From the NCBI RefSeq assembly GCF_007855645.1, contig NZ_CP042264.1, forward strand, positions 62,001 through 126,000: DNA of 64,000 nt. The letters run 5' to 3'. The position numbers and the translations under genes are program-made. The DNA comes from Qingshengfaniella alkalisoli. GTDB taxonomy: Bacteria > Pseudomonadota > Alphaproteobacteria > Rhodobacterales > Rhodobacteraceae. The notes below the pieces were generated by a model. It worked only from the letters and a program-made list of their open reading frames with translations. It did no database searches and had not been told where the DNA came from. Positions 36,042 to 45,222 of the stretch are shown here, piece after piece (positions within the stretch are counted from its first letter, which is position 1; each line of letters opens with the position of its first letter).

Positions 36042-36719
36042 ATGACGGTTGATCTCGTTCTATTCGATTGCGACGGTGTGCTCGTGGACAGCGAGCCGAT
36101 TTCCATCGACGTCCTGCGCGAGATCATCGGGTCCATTGGCGTCGAAATCCCCGAGGACGAAATGTATCTGCGTTTTCTGGGGCGTTCCATGGCGAGCATC
36201 GGCCAGATGTTACGAAATGATTACGGTGCCGATCTGACGGACGACCTGCTTGCGACGATGCGCGAGCGCTTGTTCACTCGGTTCCGAGCCGAACTTCAGC
36301 CGGTCCCGGGAATGGCCAACGCGATACGCGAAGGGCAGGGGAGGCTCTGGCACAGGCAGTGTGTGGCCTCTTCGAGCCAGCCCGACCGCATCCGTCTGTC
36401 GCTGTCGGTGACGGGTCTTTTTGACCTGTTCGACCCGGACATATTCAGCGCGACCATGGTGAAGCGAGGCAAGCCGGAACCGGATCTGTTCCTTTACGCC
36501 GCCGGCCAGATGAATGTGTCGGCAACGGGCTGCGTCGTGGTTGAAGACAGCACAGCTGGCATGCGGGCGGCGAAAGCCGCTGGCATGGCGGTTATCGCAT
36601 TCACTGGTGGCGCGCACGCATACCCCGCGCGGCTGCGCGATGCGGCGCTTCGGGAACATCCTGACGCAATAGTTGAACATGCGAAGGATTTGCCGGAAGC
36701 TCTGTCCTTGCTGGCATAG
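36042..36719 (+). CDS. HAD superfamily hydrolase (beta-phosphoglucomutase-like)
   Basis: This is a 225-residue HAD phosphatase with motif I DCDGVLVDSE, motif II serines in CVASSSQ, motif III lysine in KRGKPEPD and motif IV VVEDSTAG. A helical cap lies between motifs I and II. It starts three bases after mtlK. In smo-type operons such an enzyme probably removes phosphate from a sugar phosphate side product; the substrate is not known. Confidence 0.88.
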   Translation: MTVDLVLFDCDGVLVDSEPISIDVLREIIGSIGVEIPEDEMYLRFLGRSMASIGQMLRNDYGADLTDDLLATMRERLFTRFRAELQPVPGMANAIREGQGRLWHRQCVASSSQPDRIRLSLSVTGLFDLFDPDIFSATMVKRGKPEPDLFLYAAGQMNVSATGCVVVEDSTAGMRAAKAAGMAVIAFTGGAHAYPARLRDAALREHPDAIVEHAKDLPEALSLLA

Positions 36720-36731
36720 CAGGAGAGAGCG

Positions 36732-38258
36732 ATGCAGGATTTCGTGGTGGCCGTGGATGTCGGCACACGCAGCGCGCGGGCCGGGGTGTTTGATCGCTCC
36801 GGGTCAATGCAGGGCGCTGGCATCGCGGAACTTGATCTGTTGTCCCCATCGCCGGGGTCGGGCGAATACGCGTCGGAAGAGGTGTGGGCGGCAGTTTGCG
36901 AAGCGGTTCAGCAGGCTGTTAGGTCAACAACATGCAGCGTAGCCGACATCGCGGCCATCGGCTTCGACGCGACATGTTCACTTGTTCTTCGGGACAAGGC
37001 GGGAGAGCCTCTTGCAGTGTCGGACCGCGAGAGTTCGGGCGACACGCTGGCATGGTTTGATCACCGGGCCACGGCACAGGCGGCGTGGATGAGCGCGCTC
37101 GGGCACCCGGTGACCGCCCGCAATGGCGGCAATCTGTCGCCCGAAATGCAGCTGCCGAAGCTAAAATGGCTGAAGGACATGCGCCCGGGGGTCTGGGACG
37201 TGTTGGGCTATGCATTCGATCTTGCCGATTTTCTGACGTGGCGCGCCTCGGGAAATGCCGCGCGTTCCGTTTGTACGCTGTCCGCAAAATGGGGATATCA
37301 GGTGGATCGCGGAGGATGGCCATCGGATTTCCTTGAAGCCGCAGATCTGCCGGACATGGTGTGTAAGGCGGGAATGCCAGCGAAGGCGATCGCTGTCGGC
37401 GATCGTGTTGGCCAATTGTCCAAGGCAGCCGCAGCGGAACTCGGCCTGACTGAGAATTGTGCGGTCGCATCCGGTATGGTCGATGCCTATGCCGGTGCGT
37501 TGGCGCTCTTGGATCCGGCCAGACCAGAGGCCCTCGCGCTGGTCGCAGGCACATCAACCTGTGTAATGGGGTATGGTGACGGACCGATTGCGCTGGCTGG
37601 ATTTTGGGGTCCCTATCCAGATGCTGTTTTGCCGGGTCGGAGTATTTTCGAAACCGGCCAATCCGCGACCGGGTCGATGCTGGATCGGATCATCACGGCA
37701 TTCGCTCTAAGTCCAACGCGGGATATGCATGACCGCATCGCCGAATACATCGATCATGTGCTCGAAAATGACCCCAATTTCGGTAAAGGCATCGACATTT
37801 TGCCCGACTTCCACGGCAACCGCTCACCGCTTGCCGATCCACTAGCGCGGGGTGCAATCATAGGGCTATCGCTGGATACGTCTTTTCACGAACTTTGCAG
37901 GACATATTGGCGTGGTTGCGTGGCGCTTGCGCTCGCGTTGAAACAATTGATTCAAGAACTGCGTAAGTCGGGACAGACAGTTTCGGAACTTCGCATGTCC
38001 GGTGGTCATATCAGATTTCGAAGGTTGCCGCAGCTTTATGCAGATGCGACGGGGTGCGTTATATACGTGCCAGATCATGAGAACGCGGCGCTACGGGGCA
38101 GCGCAATAGCGGCGGCCAAAGCGGCAGGTTGGAGCGATGATCTTGCTGTGCTTTCTGTTGAAATGGCAGACAATTTGACAGCCTTTGATCCTGACGAGGC
38201 AAACTATCTCCTGGAAGACTATAGAACCTTTTTGGAGATCCAGAGTTTCGGCAAGTGA
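36732..38258 (+). CDS. FGGY-family carbohydrate kinase, D-ribulokinase type
   Basis: This 508-residue sugar kinase has the N-terminal phosphate loop DVGTRSARAG (9-18) and the TCSLV motif at 81-85, which I recall as a marker of D-ribulokinases within FGGY, plus WFDHRA, GGNLSPEMQLPKLKWL and VAGTSTC. It should phosphorylate D-ribulose to D-ribulose 5-phosphate, the step after ribitol dehydrogenase. It follows the HAD gene by 12 bases with AGGAGAG upstream. The smo operon of Rhodobacter sphaeroides has a xylulokinase here, so this looks like a substitution. Confidence 0.85.
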   Translation: MQDFVVAVDVGTRSARAGVFDRSGSMQGAGIAELDLLSPSPGSGEYASEEVWAAVCEAVQQAVRSTTCSVADIAAIGFDATCSLVLRDKAGEPLAVSDRESSGDTLAWFDHRATAQAAWMSALGHPVTARNGGNLSPEMQLPKLKWLKDMRPGVWDVLGYAFDLADFLTWRASGNAARSVCTLSAKWGYQVDRGGWPSDFLEAADLPDMVCKAGMPAKAIAVGDRVGQLSKAAAAELGLTENCAVASGMVDAYAGALALLDPARPEALALVAGTSTCVMGYGDGPIALAGFWGPYPDAVLPGRSIFETGQSATGSMLDRIITAFALSPTRDMHDRIAEYIDHVLENDPNFGKGIDILPDFHGNRSPLADPLARGAIIGLSLDTSFHELCRTYWRGCVALALALKQLIQELRKSGQTVSELRMSGGHIRFRRLPQLYADATGCVIYVPDHENAALRGSAIAAAKAAGWSDDLAVLSVEMADNLTAFDPDEANYLLEDYRTFLEIQSFGK

Positions 38259-38859
38259 AGGCACGATTTACCTGCGGTATCGCAAGGCGCTGGATGCGTG
38301 ACGAACAGTCGACCAGAACTCCCAGCCCAAGAGGTGGGCAGGGGTGGGACCTCCGGTTTCCGCGGCAGTTGCCATACCGAAGATCTCTGAGGGACAACCC
38401 ACAAGACCAGGCACTAGCTGAGCGGGGCTGGGAGTGTTTTCCGCGGCTCGGGAAATTCGAGGTCGGGTCGAATCGTTGGTTTATGAAGGTTCCAACAATC
38501 CCGTCGATTCCAATAGTTCGATGTCGGAAAATCAATCCCGACATCGGCTGCGATGCGCCGATGCCGCAACCACATGCATCCATCTACGGGGTGCCAAGCT
38601 CGGCCAGAACGAGGGAAAGAAAAGGACGTGTGGTACTCGTTAACAACACACTTTAGACACACGCCCTTGAGCAGACCTAGCCTTGGTGCCGGTATAAGGA
38701 CTACCTGTCTTTTAGGACAGGTCAGCGCATCTCCTTCAATTTTGGTCGGTTCAAGCAATGTCGGATTGAGGATTATTTTACTCCACGTCAGAAAGGCAAA
38801 AAAAAGACGAACTTCACTTGACGAGGGGCGGGGCAGTGTCTAGTCAAAGCGCACTCTTC
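38259..38859. other. Gene-free interval upstream of the tRNA
   Basis: No supportable gene in about 600 bases. Open frames on both strands lack ribosome sites and protein character. A 7-bp hairpin (ACCTGTC and GACAGGT, about 38702-38721) and a tRNA promoter candidate near the right end are the only structures noticed. Confidence 0.5.
38818..38846 (+). promoter_or_regulatory. Putative tRNA promoter
   Basis: TTGACG at 38818-38823, 17 bases of GC-rich spacer, then TAGTCA at 38841-38846, ending 14 bases before the tRNA 5' end. The -35 box and distance are good; the -10 box is poor by the E. coli standard. Confidence 0.45.
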
Positions 38860-38936
38860 GGCGGAGTAGCTCAGTTGGTTAGAGCAGAGGAATCATAATC
38901 CTTGTGTCGGGGGTTCAAGTCCCTCCTCCGCTACCA
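38860..38936 (+). tRNA. tRNA-Met (anticodon CAU), encoded CCA
   Basis: A full cloverleaf is present. The acceptor stem is GGCGGAG/CTCCGCT with a G-T closing pair, the D arm is GCTC...GAGC, the anticodon stem is GAGGA/TCCTT with loop ATCATAA (anticodon CAT), and the T arm is GGGGG-TTCAAGT-CCCTC. The gene ends ACCA with CCA encoded. It lacks the C1xA72 mismatch of the initiator, so it is elongator tRNA-Met. A lysidine-modified isoleucine tRNA has the same anticodon and cannot be fully excluded by eye. Confidence 0.93.
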
Positions 38937-39358
38937 TATCTTCCTGTAAAACATAGAATATTCAGCATTACGATTGGGACCGGGTATTTGCCTGACTGCG
39001 GTCTGCGGCTTGGTTTCTTCTCGTCGGTGGTAATCATTGTATTCGCGGGCATTGGGCATAGTCTGCCGGACCGTCCTGTTCGATCCCCGAATGCGTACGC
39101 AGTACAGCCGAGATCATCGCGGCCGTGAGATCAAAGTTGCCAAGTCTTTACCCCGAAGCGCATCGGGTGACTTAACATCGGTCACATCATCGCGAGGATG
39201 CGGTGCAGGTTGACCGGCGTCGATGCATCGTATCGGAACGCAAGAGGTCGCTTCCAACTCAACTATGGCCACGCAGCAGTGCGACGGGCACGAGTATTTC
39301 GAAACACCCCGAGACTATGCCGCCTCACCCAAGTATGGTGTTACTTTTCTCGACTTCG
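38937..39358. other. Gene-free interval downstream of the tRNA
   Basis: About 420 bases with no supportable gene, no repeat of the tRNA 3' end and no integrase fragment that I can recognise. It separates the tRNA from the 3' end of the betaine importer operon. Confidence 0.5.
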
Positions 39359-40417
39359 TTACCTGACATGCTTGCTGTATTCACCAGATGACGAACGTGG
39401 CACAAGCGCCCGCACGAGCGTTTTCATGTCCAGATCGCCCACCTGCCTGCCATCACGTAGCACCCGGAAATGCTTGGACGTGTCTCCCTCGGACAGCGCG
39501 ATCACGGTCTCCAGCGTGTCCTCGGCATCCACTTCGCCCGCGCAATTTTCGGGTGCGCGGGTGCTTTCGTCCATGACCGATCTGACTCGCAGAACGCGGG
39601 CGCGGTTTATGTCGCTGACGAAGTCTTCGATGTAGGGATCGGCTGGATTCAGCAGGATGTTCTGCGGCTCGCCCTGCTGCACGATGCAACCCTCGTTCAG
39701 AATGACGAGGTGGTCGGCCAGCTTCAGCGCCTCGTCCAGGTCGTGTGTGATGAAGACGATGGTCTTGTGCAGCTCTTGTTGCAGTTCCAACAACAGATCC
39801 TGCATATCGGTGCGGATCAGCGGGTCGAGTGCAGAAAACGCCTCATCCATCAGCATAACGTCGGAGTTCGAGGTCAGCGCCCGTGCAATTCCCACGCGTT
39901 GCTGCATCCCGCCGGACAACTGATACGGGTGGTGATCAGCGTAGCCCGACAACCCGACGCGGTCGAGCCACTTATTGGCTTCATCTTCGTATTCTGCGCG
40001 GTCGAATCCACGTACGGCAAGTGCCATGCCGGCGTTCTCCAGAACCGTGCGATGCGGTAGAAGGGCAAACTTCTGGAACACCATTGACATGTGCTTCTGG
40101 CGCAGTGCGCGCAATTCTGCCTCGCCAAAGCCCAACACATCCTTGTCGTCGAACAGGATTTCTCCGGCGGTCGGTTCTATCAGGCGGTTCAGGTGCCGGA
40201 TCAGCGTAGATTTGCCCGACCCTGACAGTCCCATGATGACGGTCACTTCACCTTCGCGCATGTCGACATTGATGTTGGACAGACCCAGCACATGATTGTG
40301 CTGTTCCAGCAGATCGGACTTGGTCATACCCTGATCACGGACGTGGGGCAGCGCCGCCTCGGGCGTATCGCCGAAGATCTTGTAGAGGTGCTTGATCGAA
40401 ATCTTGATGTTACTCAT
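39359..40417 (-). CDS. proV: Glycine betaine/choline-type ABC importer ATP-binding protein (ProV/ChoV)
   Basis: This is a 352-residue ATPase of the ProU/OpuA group. The ProV-specific N-terminal part (HLYKIFGDTPEAAL) precedes Walker A GLSGSGKST. QLSGGMQQRVGIARAL and LMDEAFSALDPLIR are the signature and Walker B. The C-terminal 75 residues fall in the regulatory CBS-like region of ProV proteins. The start at 40417 begins MSNIKISIKH. The gene is last in a proX-proW-proV order operon running left, eight bases after the permease. Confidence 0.92.
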   Translation of the reverse strand: MSNIKISIKHLYKIFGDTPEAALPHVRDQGMTKSDLLEQHNHVLGLSNINVDMREGEVTVIMGLSGSGKSTLIRHLNRLIEPTAGEILFDDKDVLGFGEAELRALRQKHMSMVFQKFALLPHRTVLENAGMALAVRGFDRAEYEDEANKWLDRVGLSGYADHHPYQLSGGMQQRVGIARALTSNSDVMLMDEAFSALDPLIRTDMQDLLLELQQELHKTIVFITHDLDEALKLADHLVILNEGCIVQQGEPQNILLNPADPYIEDFVSDINRARVLRVRSVMDESTRAPENCAGEVDAEDTLETVIALSEGDTSKHFRVLRDGRQVGDLDMKTLVRALVPRSSSGEYSKHVR

Positions 40418-40425
40418 GAACGGCC

Positions 40426-41454
40426 TCAATGGTTCTGCGCGGCGTTGATACGCGCCAGTGATGCTTTGGTGACACGGTCGAGGATGATCGCAATGAGCAC
40501 GATCCCCAGCCCCGCAACCAGACCGACGCCTAGTTCAAGATTGCGGATACCGCGCAGCACCAGCACACCCAGACCCGGCGCTGACACGAGCGAGGCAATC
40601 ACGACCATCGCAAGGCTCATCATGATCGTCTGGTTCACACCGGCCATGATGTTGGGCAAGGCAAGCGGTATCTGGACACCGAAAAGCTTCTGTCGCCCGG
40701 TCATGCCGAAGGCGTCAGCGGCCTCGATTACGTCTTTGTCGACAAGTCTTATGCCCAGATCAGTCAAGCGGATCACGGGGACAATCGCGTAAAGAATAAT
40801 CGCGATGCCATATAGTTTCGGCTCGGTTACCGAGAACAGGAAGATCAGCGGGATCAGGTAGACGAAAGGCGGCAGGGTTTGCAGCATGTCGAGGATAGGG
40901 ATCGCAATGCGCTGCATCCGGTCGCTGCGGGACATCGCAATGCCGATGGGTATCCCGAACAGTACGCATATGAAGGCGCAGACGAATATGATCGCCAGCG
41001 TGTCCATTGCGTGTCCATAATGGTCAATGAAGGCCAGCAAGCCGACTGACAGCGCGACAAACACAACCAGCTTCAGCGACCGCGCCACGAGCCACGTCAC
41101 CAGCAGAAGCAAAGGTAGGACGATCCACCACGGCGTGGCATCCACAAAGTTCAACGCCCCGTTCAACATCCAGCTAAGCGGTTGTGTCAGCGGATCTAGC
41201 ACAACCTGCAAGCTGTCCTTGATCGACAGAAAGCCGTTTTCGAGGCCAAGGGTAAGGTCTCGCGATTGCGGGATCTTGCCGCAGGCTTCGTTCAGCGCGT
41301 CCAGAGACGGAAACGGAAGATCCCACAATGACCCGCCATCGTCCGGCCCGGTTTGCTTGAGCAGATCTGCCATAGACATCGGAGCGCTGCTTGCGCTCGC
41401 ATCGCACCAGTCGCGCAGACCCAGCGCGTCGAATACGCCGTCATAGGTTGCCAT
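40426..41454 (-). CDS. proW: Glycine betaine/choline-type ABC importer permease (ProW)
   Basis: This permease of about 342 residues has a soluble N-terminal extension of roughly 80 residues, then about seven helices and the EAADAFGMTGRQKLFGVQIPLALP loop that contacts the ATPase. The start at 41454 follows GAGGGG by ten bases; ATG at 41475 would add seven residues. It lies between receptor and ATPase genes. Confidence 0.92.
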   Translation of the reverse strand: MATYDGVFDALGLRDWCDASASSAPMSMADLLKQTGPDDGGSLWDLPFPSLDALNEACGKIPQSRDLTLGLENGFLSIKDSLQVVLDPLTQPLSWMLNGALNFVDATPWWIVLPLLLLVTWLVARSLKLVVFVALSVGLLAFIDHYGHAMDTLAIIFVCAFICVLFGIPIGIAMSRSDRMQRIAIPILDMLQTLPPFVYLIPLIFLFSVTEPKLYGIAIILYAIVPVIRLTDLGIRLVDKDVIEAADAFGMTGRQKLFGVQIPLALPNIMAGVNQTIMMSLAMVVIASLVSAPGLGVLVLRGIRNLELGVGLVAGLGIVLIAIILDRVTKASLARINAAQNH

Positions 41455-41502
41455 TTGGTTTATCCCCTCGGGCAATCATGCCCGTAAAATCTATAAAAGA
41501 AT

Positions 41503-41528
41503 CGGGCGGGCCCAGTAGAGCCCGCCCG
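41503..41528 (-). other. Intercistronic stem-loop between proX and proW
   Basis: A perfect 9-bp GC stem (41503-41511 and 41520-41528, CGGGCGGGC/GCCCGCCCG) with an 8-base loop follows the receptor stop. On the transcribed strand it is followed by ATTCTTTT, so it may be a partial terminator that lowers permease and ATPase expression relative to the receptor. Confidence 0.7.
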
Positions 41529-41544
41529 CACTCATTCCGTGTCG

Positions 41545-42513
41545 TTACTGAAGAACGCCGGACAGCTTTTCAGCAGCCGCGTCGTTCAGCCAGCCTGACC
41601 ACAGATCGGCGTTGCCGGTCAGGAAATGCACGGCTGCTTCTTCGGCAGACGCATTGTTTTCGTCCTGCCAGGCCAGCAACGTGCTGATCGTGTCCGTCGG
41701 GAAGGTCATCTTGCCGAGGAACTCGACGACTTCGGGTTCACGCTCTGCCAGATCATTGGTCACGGCAGTTACGACCGGCGCGGCCGGAAATCCTGATGGC
41801 TGCGGATCAGGGTTGTCCGGGGTTTGGTTGGCTTCATGGGCGGCTTCATCATACTCGCCGATATCGACCTTGGTCATGTCAAACTTGCCCAGCGGCACGG
41901 TCGGCCCCCAGTAGTACCCGAACCAAGGTTCTTCGTCCTGCACAGCCGAAGCCATAGATGTGGCCAGCGTTTCACCCGAACCGTGATTGAAAATCTCGAG
42001 GCCCGCACCTTCTAGATCGAGTGCCGGGATGAGGTTGTCATTTACAACGCGGCAGCCCCAGCCGTCAGGGCAGTTGTTAAAACGTCCACCGACCAGTTCG
42101 GGGTTCGCCTTGATGCCGTCGATAGTGGTCAGTTCCGGGTGCGCTTCGGCCAGATAGGTCGGAATCCACCAGCCTTCAACACCGCCGGGTTCGAGTACGG
42201 GAGCGACCTCCTGCAGCTTCCCTTCGTCGCGCAGGCGGGCATAGACCTCACCCGTCGAGTTGGTCCATAGTTCTGTTACGATGTCCGGCTCGCCATTTTC
42301 CGCGACCGACGTTACGGCTGGAACGGTGTCGGACGGCACGACGGAAACAGTGCAGCCATAGCCTTGTTCCAGAACGAATTTTGCCACCGTGGTCACGATA
42401 GACGCCGAAGCCCAGTTCATTTCGGTGATGGAGACGTCGCCGCAGTCCTGCGCCTGTGCCGCTACGGGAAGCGTAAATGCGCCGAAAGCGACGCCCAATG
42501 CTAGATTTCGCAT
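41545..42513 (-). CDS. proX: Glycine betaine/choline-type ABC importer substrate-binding protein (ProX/OpuAC)
   Basis: This 322-residue periplasmic receptor has a signal peptide ending at AAQAQ (about residue 22). The mature chain begins DCGDVSITEMNWASASI. Aromatic residues suited to a quaternary-amine cage are seen in WWIPTY and EPWFGYYWGPT. Ligands in relatives are glycine betaine, proline betaine, choline or DMSP. An AGAGG site precedes ATG. As first gene of the operon, its promoter lies in the 42514-43057 interval. Confidence 0.9.
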   Translation of the reverse strand: MRNLALGVAFGAFTLPVAAQAQDCGDVSITEMNWASASIVTTVAKFVLEQGYGCTVSVVPSDTVPAVTSVAENGEPDIVTELWTNSTGEVYARLRDEGKLQEVAPVLEPGGVEGWWIPTYLAEAHPELTTIDGIKANPELVGGRFNNCPDGWGCRVVNDNLIPALDLEGAGLEIFNHGSGETLATSMASAVQDEEPWFGYYWGPTVPLGKFDMTKVDIGEYDEAAHEANQTPDNPDPQPSGFPAAPVVTAVTNDLAEREPEVVEFLGKMTFPTDTISTLLAWQDENNASAEEAAVHFLTGNADLWSGWLNDAAAEKLSGVLQ

Positions 42514-43057
42514 ATTAACCTCTGTTGGTAATGATTGAATTTGAGATACCGACGCAGCGCAGCACCCGGTCTGATAGGGCTCGTTCCAACATGGAAACGC
42601 TGCAGCGTATGGCTCAGCGACAGTGGGCTGGCACGTTCAGAGCGCCTTCCCCGACTTTCCCGCGAAAATTGGCGGGATAGACTATTCGGTTTTGTGGCCC
42701 TTTGACGGGTGATGCCGCAACTCCGGTATAGTGGATACACGGCTAGCATATAGGCCATGGCGCTGAGGGCAACCGGGTGACCTGCTGACCTTTCGGGAAC
42801 TTCGTCGGGTCCTGGTGCGGTAGCGGATCTATTTTTGTATACCGTAGCAACGCGTTAGTAAGACGATTTTGCGTTCAGAGGGGGCATGACCACGAGATCG
42901 TTGAGCCCAGGAAGCTCAGATGGTTGCGCATCTCGACATCCGGCTCGTATATTGCCAATTACGCATGCCGGATAATAGCCTGAAGTCGAGTAAGTGTTGC
43001 TACCCCATCATACCACACCCGGTGATGCCGCGTGTGACTGTCTCCCCCATTGTATTC
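42514..43057. other. Regulatory interval upstream of proX
   Basis: This 544-base region has no supportable gene. It must carry the proX promoter. It contains a short palindrome at 42658-42677 and an AT-rich stretch near 42827-42870. Small open frames at 42920 and elsewhere lack support. Confidence 0.5.
42658..42677. promoter_or_regulatory. Palindrome upstream of proX
   Basis: TCCCGC (42658-42663) and GCGGGA (42672-42677) form a 6-bp inverted repeat with an 8-base AT-rich centre, about 145 bases before the proX start. It could be an operator for osmotic or choline-responsive control; no regulator can be named. Confidence 0.3.
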
Positions 43058-43759
43058 CTATCTGATCCTTGCGACGTAGCGCGATTTTTCTGGGTCGAAC
43101 CAGTTGCGTGAGAACTCGACTCGTTTGTTCTGTTGTGAATAGCCGATGCGCTCGAAATAGCCGGTGGTGCTGCCGGCGCTTGGTGCAAACCCATCGGGTC
43201 GCCAATCAGGTACTTGTCCGACGGAGACGGCATCTTCGACATGGGTGATCCACAGACCGAGTCGTTCCTTGTAAAACAGGTAAAGCGATTCCGACATGTC
43301 CTCTGTCACGATATCGGCAGCAACCGCACCATCCAGCCAGATTTCCTCCATCACGCAGGGAGCATTGTTAAGAAAGCGCAGCCGTCGGATTCGGTGCCCC
43401 TCGTCGGAGTCGCCAAAATCAGGGAAGTCGGATGGCTTTCTCATACGCTCGACTGAAATCAGTTTGGCCGTCGGGAGCCCGCCGCCTTTCAACAGCTCTA
43501 TCCGGAAAAACGCATAGACGTTCTGGGCCCGGACGTTGGCGCGAACGTAATTGCCCGATCCCTGCCGGCGCTCCAGTAGGCCCTGCTTCGTAAGCTCCGC
43601 CAGAGCCTTTCGGAGTGTCCCGACCGAGGTATTCATAGCCGCGGCCATTTCACGTTCGGGAGGTAGCCTTTCGCCATCCAGAATATGGCCCGCAGCAATT
43701 TCCCGCGCTATCAACTCGCTGAGCTGAATATAGAGAGGCAGTGCCGAGTTCGTTTCCAT
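43058..43759 (-). CDS. GntR family regulator, HutC/UTRA subfamily
   Basis: This 233-residue regulator has the GntR winged helix (YIQLSELIAREIAAGHILDGERLPPEREMAAAM then SVGTLRKALAEL, wing RRQGSGNYV) and a C-terminal UTRA effector domain (VMEEIWLDG..., YLFYKERLGLWITHVEDAVSVG). The start is taken at 43759 (METNSALP); ATG at 43789 is possible. It is divergent from the flavin monooxygenase gene with only about 90 bases between, so it probably represses that operon in the absence of substrate. Confidence 0.9.
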   Translation of the reverse strand: METNSALPLYIQLSELIAREIAAGHILDGERLPPEREMAAAMNTSVGTLRKALAELTKQGLLERRQGSGNYVRANVRAQNVYAFFRIELLKGGGLPTAKLISVERMRKPSDFPDFGDSDEGHRIRRLRFLNNAPCVMEEIWLDGAVAADIVTEDMSESLYLFYKERLGLWITHVEDAVSVGQVPDWRPDGFAPSAGSTTGYFERIGYSQQNKRVEFSRNWFDPEKSRYVARIR

Positions 43760-43849
43760 AATCACATGACGTCCAGCAAAATGATCCATTATTGAGCTAC
43801 ATCAAAGACGCTGCTACGCAAGAAAAAATTCGGATAGGGAGAGCCTTGC

Positions 43850-45007
43850 ATGAGCGTCGTTCCAGTAACGTCGGAAGACCTTAAATCGGCAGAAGTCTCA
43901 TGGTTTGCGGCGCTTTGTTCCGATGACTACCGTCATCTAGGGGTGCCCGAAGGCGGGCTGCGATCAAGCTGGGAGCATTGTTCTGACATCGTCAGAACTG
44001 CTGAGGCGCGGGGCTTTCGCAACATCCTTTGCCCGTCCTCGTATCAAGTCGGTCAGGATACCCTGAGTTTCGTTGCCGGTTGCGCGCCGATCACCGACAA
44101 GATCAACTTGCTGGCCGCTGTGCGTTGTGGCGAGATGCAGCCCATCATGCTGGCGCGGACCATCGCCACGCTCGATCACATGTTGCAGGGGCGGTTGACG
44201 GTCAACATCATCTCCTCCGACTTTCCCGGCGAGAAAGCGGAAAGCGCCTATCGTTATCAACGCTCGCGTGAAGTGGTCGAGATCCTGAAACAGGCCTGGA
44301 CCCAGGACGAGATCAACTACACGGGCGAGGTCTATAGTCTCGAAGGGCTGCCGACGGCCCCGGCCAAGCCATATCAGCAAAATGGCGGCCCGCTTCTTTA
44401 CTTCGGCGGCTACAGCCCTGCGGCGCTGGAACTGTGCGGACAGCATTGCGACGTATATCTGATGTGGCCCGAAACCAAGGAAGACCTGGCCGGGCGCATG
44501 AAGGCAGTGAACGCGGTTGCCGAGAACTACAACCGGACACTGGATTACGGCTTGCGCTGTCATGTGATCGTTCGGGATACCGAGGCAGAAGCCCGCGACT
44601 ATGCGCGGGAACTGGTGTCGAAACTGGATGATGAGGCGGGTATGGCCGTTCGGAGCCGAGCGCTCGATTCCACTTCGCTGGGGGTTTCGTATCAGACGAA
44701 GAACCGTGAACTGGCCGATATGGAAGGCTTCATCGAGCCGCATCTTTGGACCGGGGTTGGCCGTGCGCGGTCGGGTTGCGGTGCGGCGCTGGTGGGGTCC
44801 GCCGATCAAGTGCTCGGTGAACTGGAAAACTACAGGAAAATGGGCATTCGGGCCTTCATCTTGTCCGGCTACCCGCATATCGAAGAATGTGAACATGTCG
44901 GTCGGCTGGTGATGCCGCATCTCGATACGTGTTCACTGCCGCATGAATATGGACGCGTGCCCGCCCAAACACCCGCGACACCTTTGGGGAACGGAGAACG
45001 TCGCTAA
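43850..45007 (+). CDS. SsuD-like FMNH2-dependent monooxygenase (LLM class)
   Basis: This 385-residue luciferase-like monooxygenase resembles alkanesulfonate monooxygenase SsuD along its length: [64 protein letters not shown] and [11 protein letters not shown] are all in SsuD order. It should use reduced FMN from a separate reductase to cleave a C-S bond or oxidise a related substrate. No reductase gene is in the window. GGGAGAG precedes ATG. It is followed at once by a small ORF and a TRAP transporter. Confidence 0.88.
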   Translation: MSVVPVTSEDLKSAEVSWFAALCSDDYRHLGVPEGGLRSSWEHCSDIVRTAEARGFRNILCPSSYQVGQDTLSFVAGCAPITDKINLLAAVRCGEMQPIMLARTIATLDHMLQGRLTVNIISSDFPGEKAESAYRYQRSREVVEILKQAWTQDEINYTGEVYSLEGLPTAPAKPYQQNGGPLLYFGGYSPAALELCGQHCDVYLMWPETKEDLAGRMKAVNAVAENYNRTLDYGLRCHVIVRDTEAEARDYARELVSKLDDEAGMAVRSRALDSTSLGVSYQTKNRELADMEGFIEPHLWTGVGRARSGCGAALVGSADQVLGELENYRKMGIRAFILSGYPHIEECEHVGRLVMPHLDTCSLPHEYGRVPAQTPATPLGNGERR

Positions 45008-45222
45008 TGGAACGCGTCAAGCTTGGGTTAGACCTTGAGCTTAGCCGTATTGTCCAGCCCGTTGTCGTCGGTAAGATGCAAAGCCGCATTGACCGGGACG
45101 GGCGACCCCTTCTGTTCTACAAAGGAAAGACCAGAGAGTTCTTGAAGCGCGAGCGAGAGTTTGCGTCTATGAAAGCCCATGCAGGGAGGACAGATGGGTC
45201 TGATTTTGTTGCGCGTCGCTAA
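45007..45222 (+). CDS. Short ORF, possible aldo/keto reductase remnant
   Basis: This 71-codon ORF starts at a TAATG overlap with the monooxygenase gene and runs into the TRAP operon, overlapping its first gene by 29 bases. The opening [16 protein letters not shown] matches the N-terminus of YdhF-type aldo/keto reductases, but the continuation is a basic, unfamiliar sequence. I read it as either a truncated reductase after an internal deletion or a small translated spacer. No function is assigned. Confidence 0.4.
   Translation: MERVKLGLDLELSRIVQPVVVGKMQSRIDRDGRPLLFYKGKTREFLKREREFASMKAHAGRTDGSDFVARR

Noticed and set aside
38255-38656. Open frame of 133 codons after the FGGY kinase
   Set aside because: It starts inside the kinase stop region without a ribosome site, and is rich in Arg, Pro and Ser without fold-like periodicity.
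38860-38936. Initiator tRNA-fMet or lysidine tRNA-Ile
   Set aside because: There is no C1xA72 mismatch, which excludes the initiator. The Ile2 reading shares the anticodon but the body looks like elongator Met, so tRNA-Met is kept.
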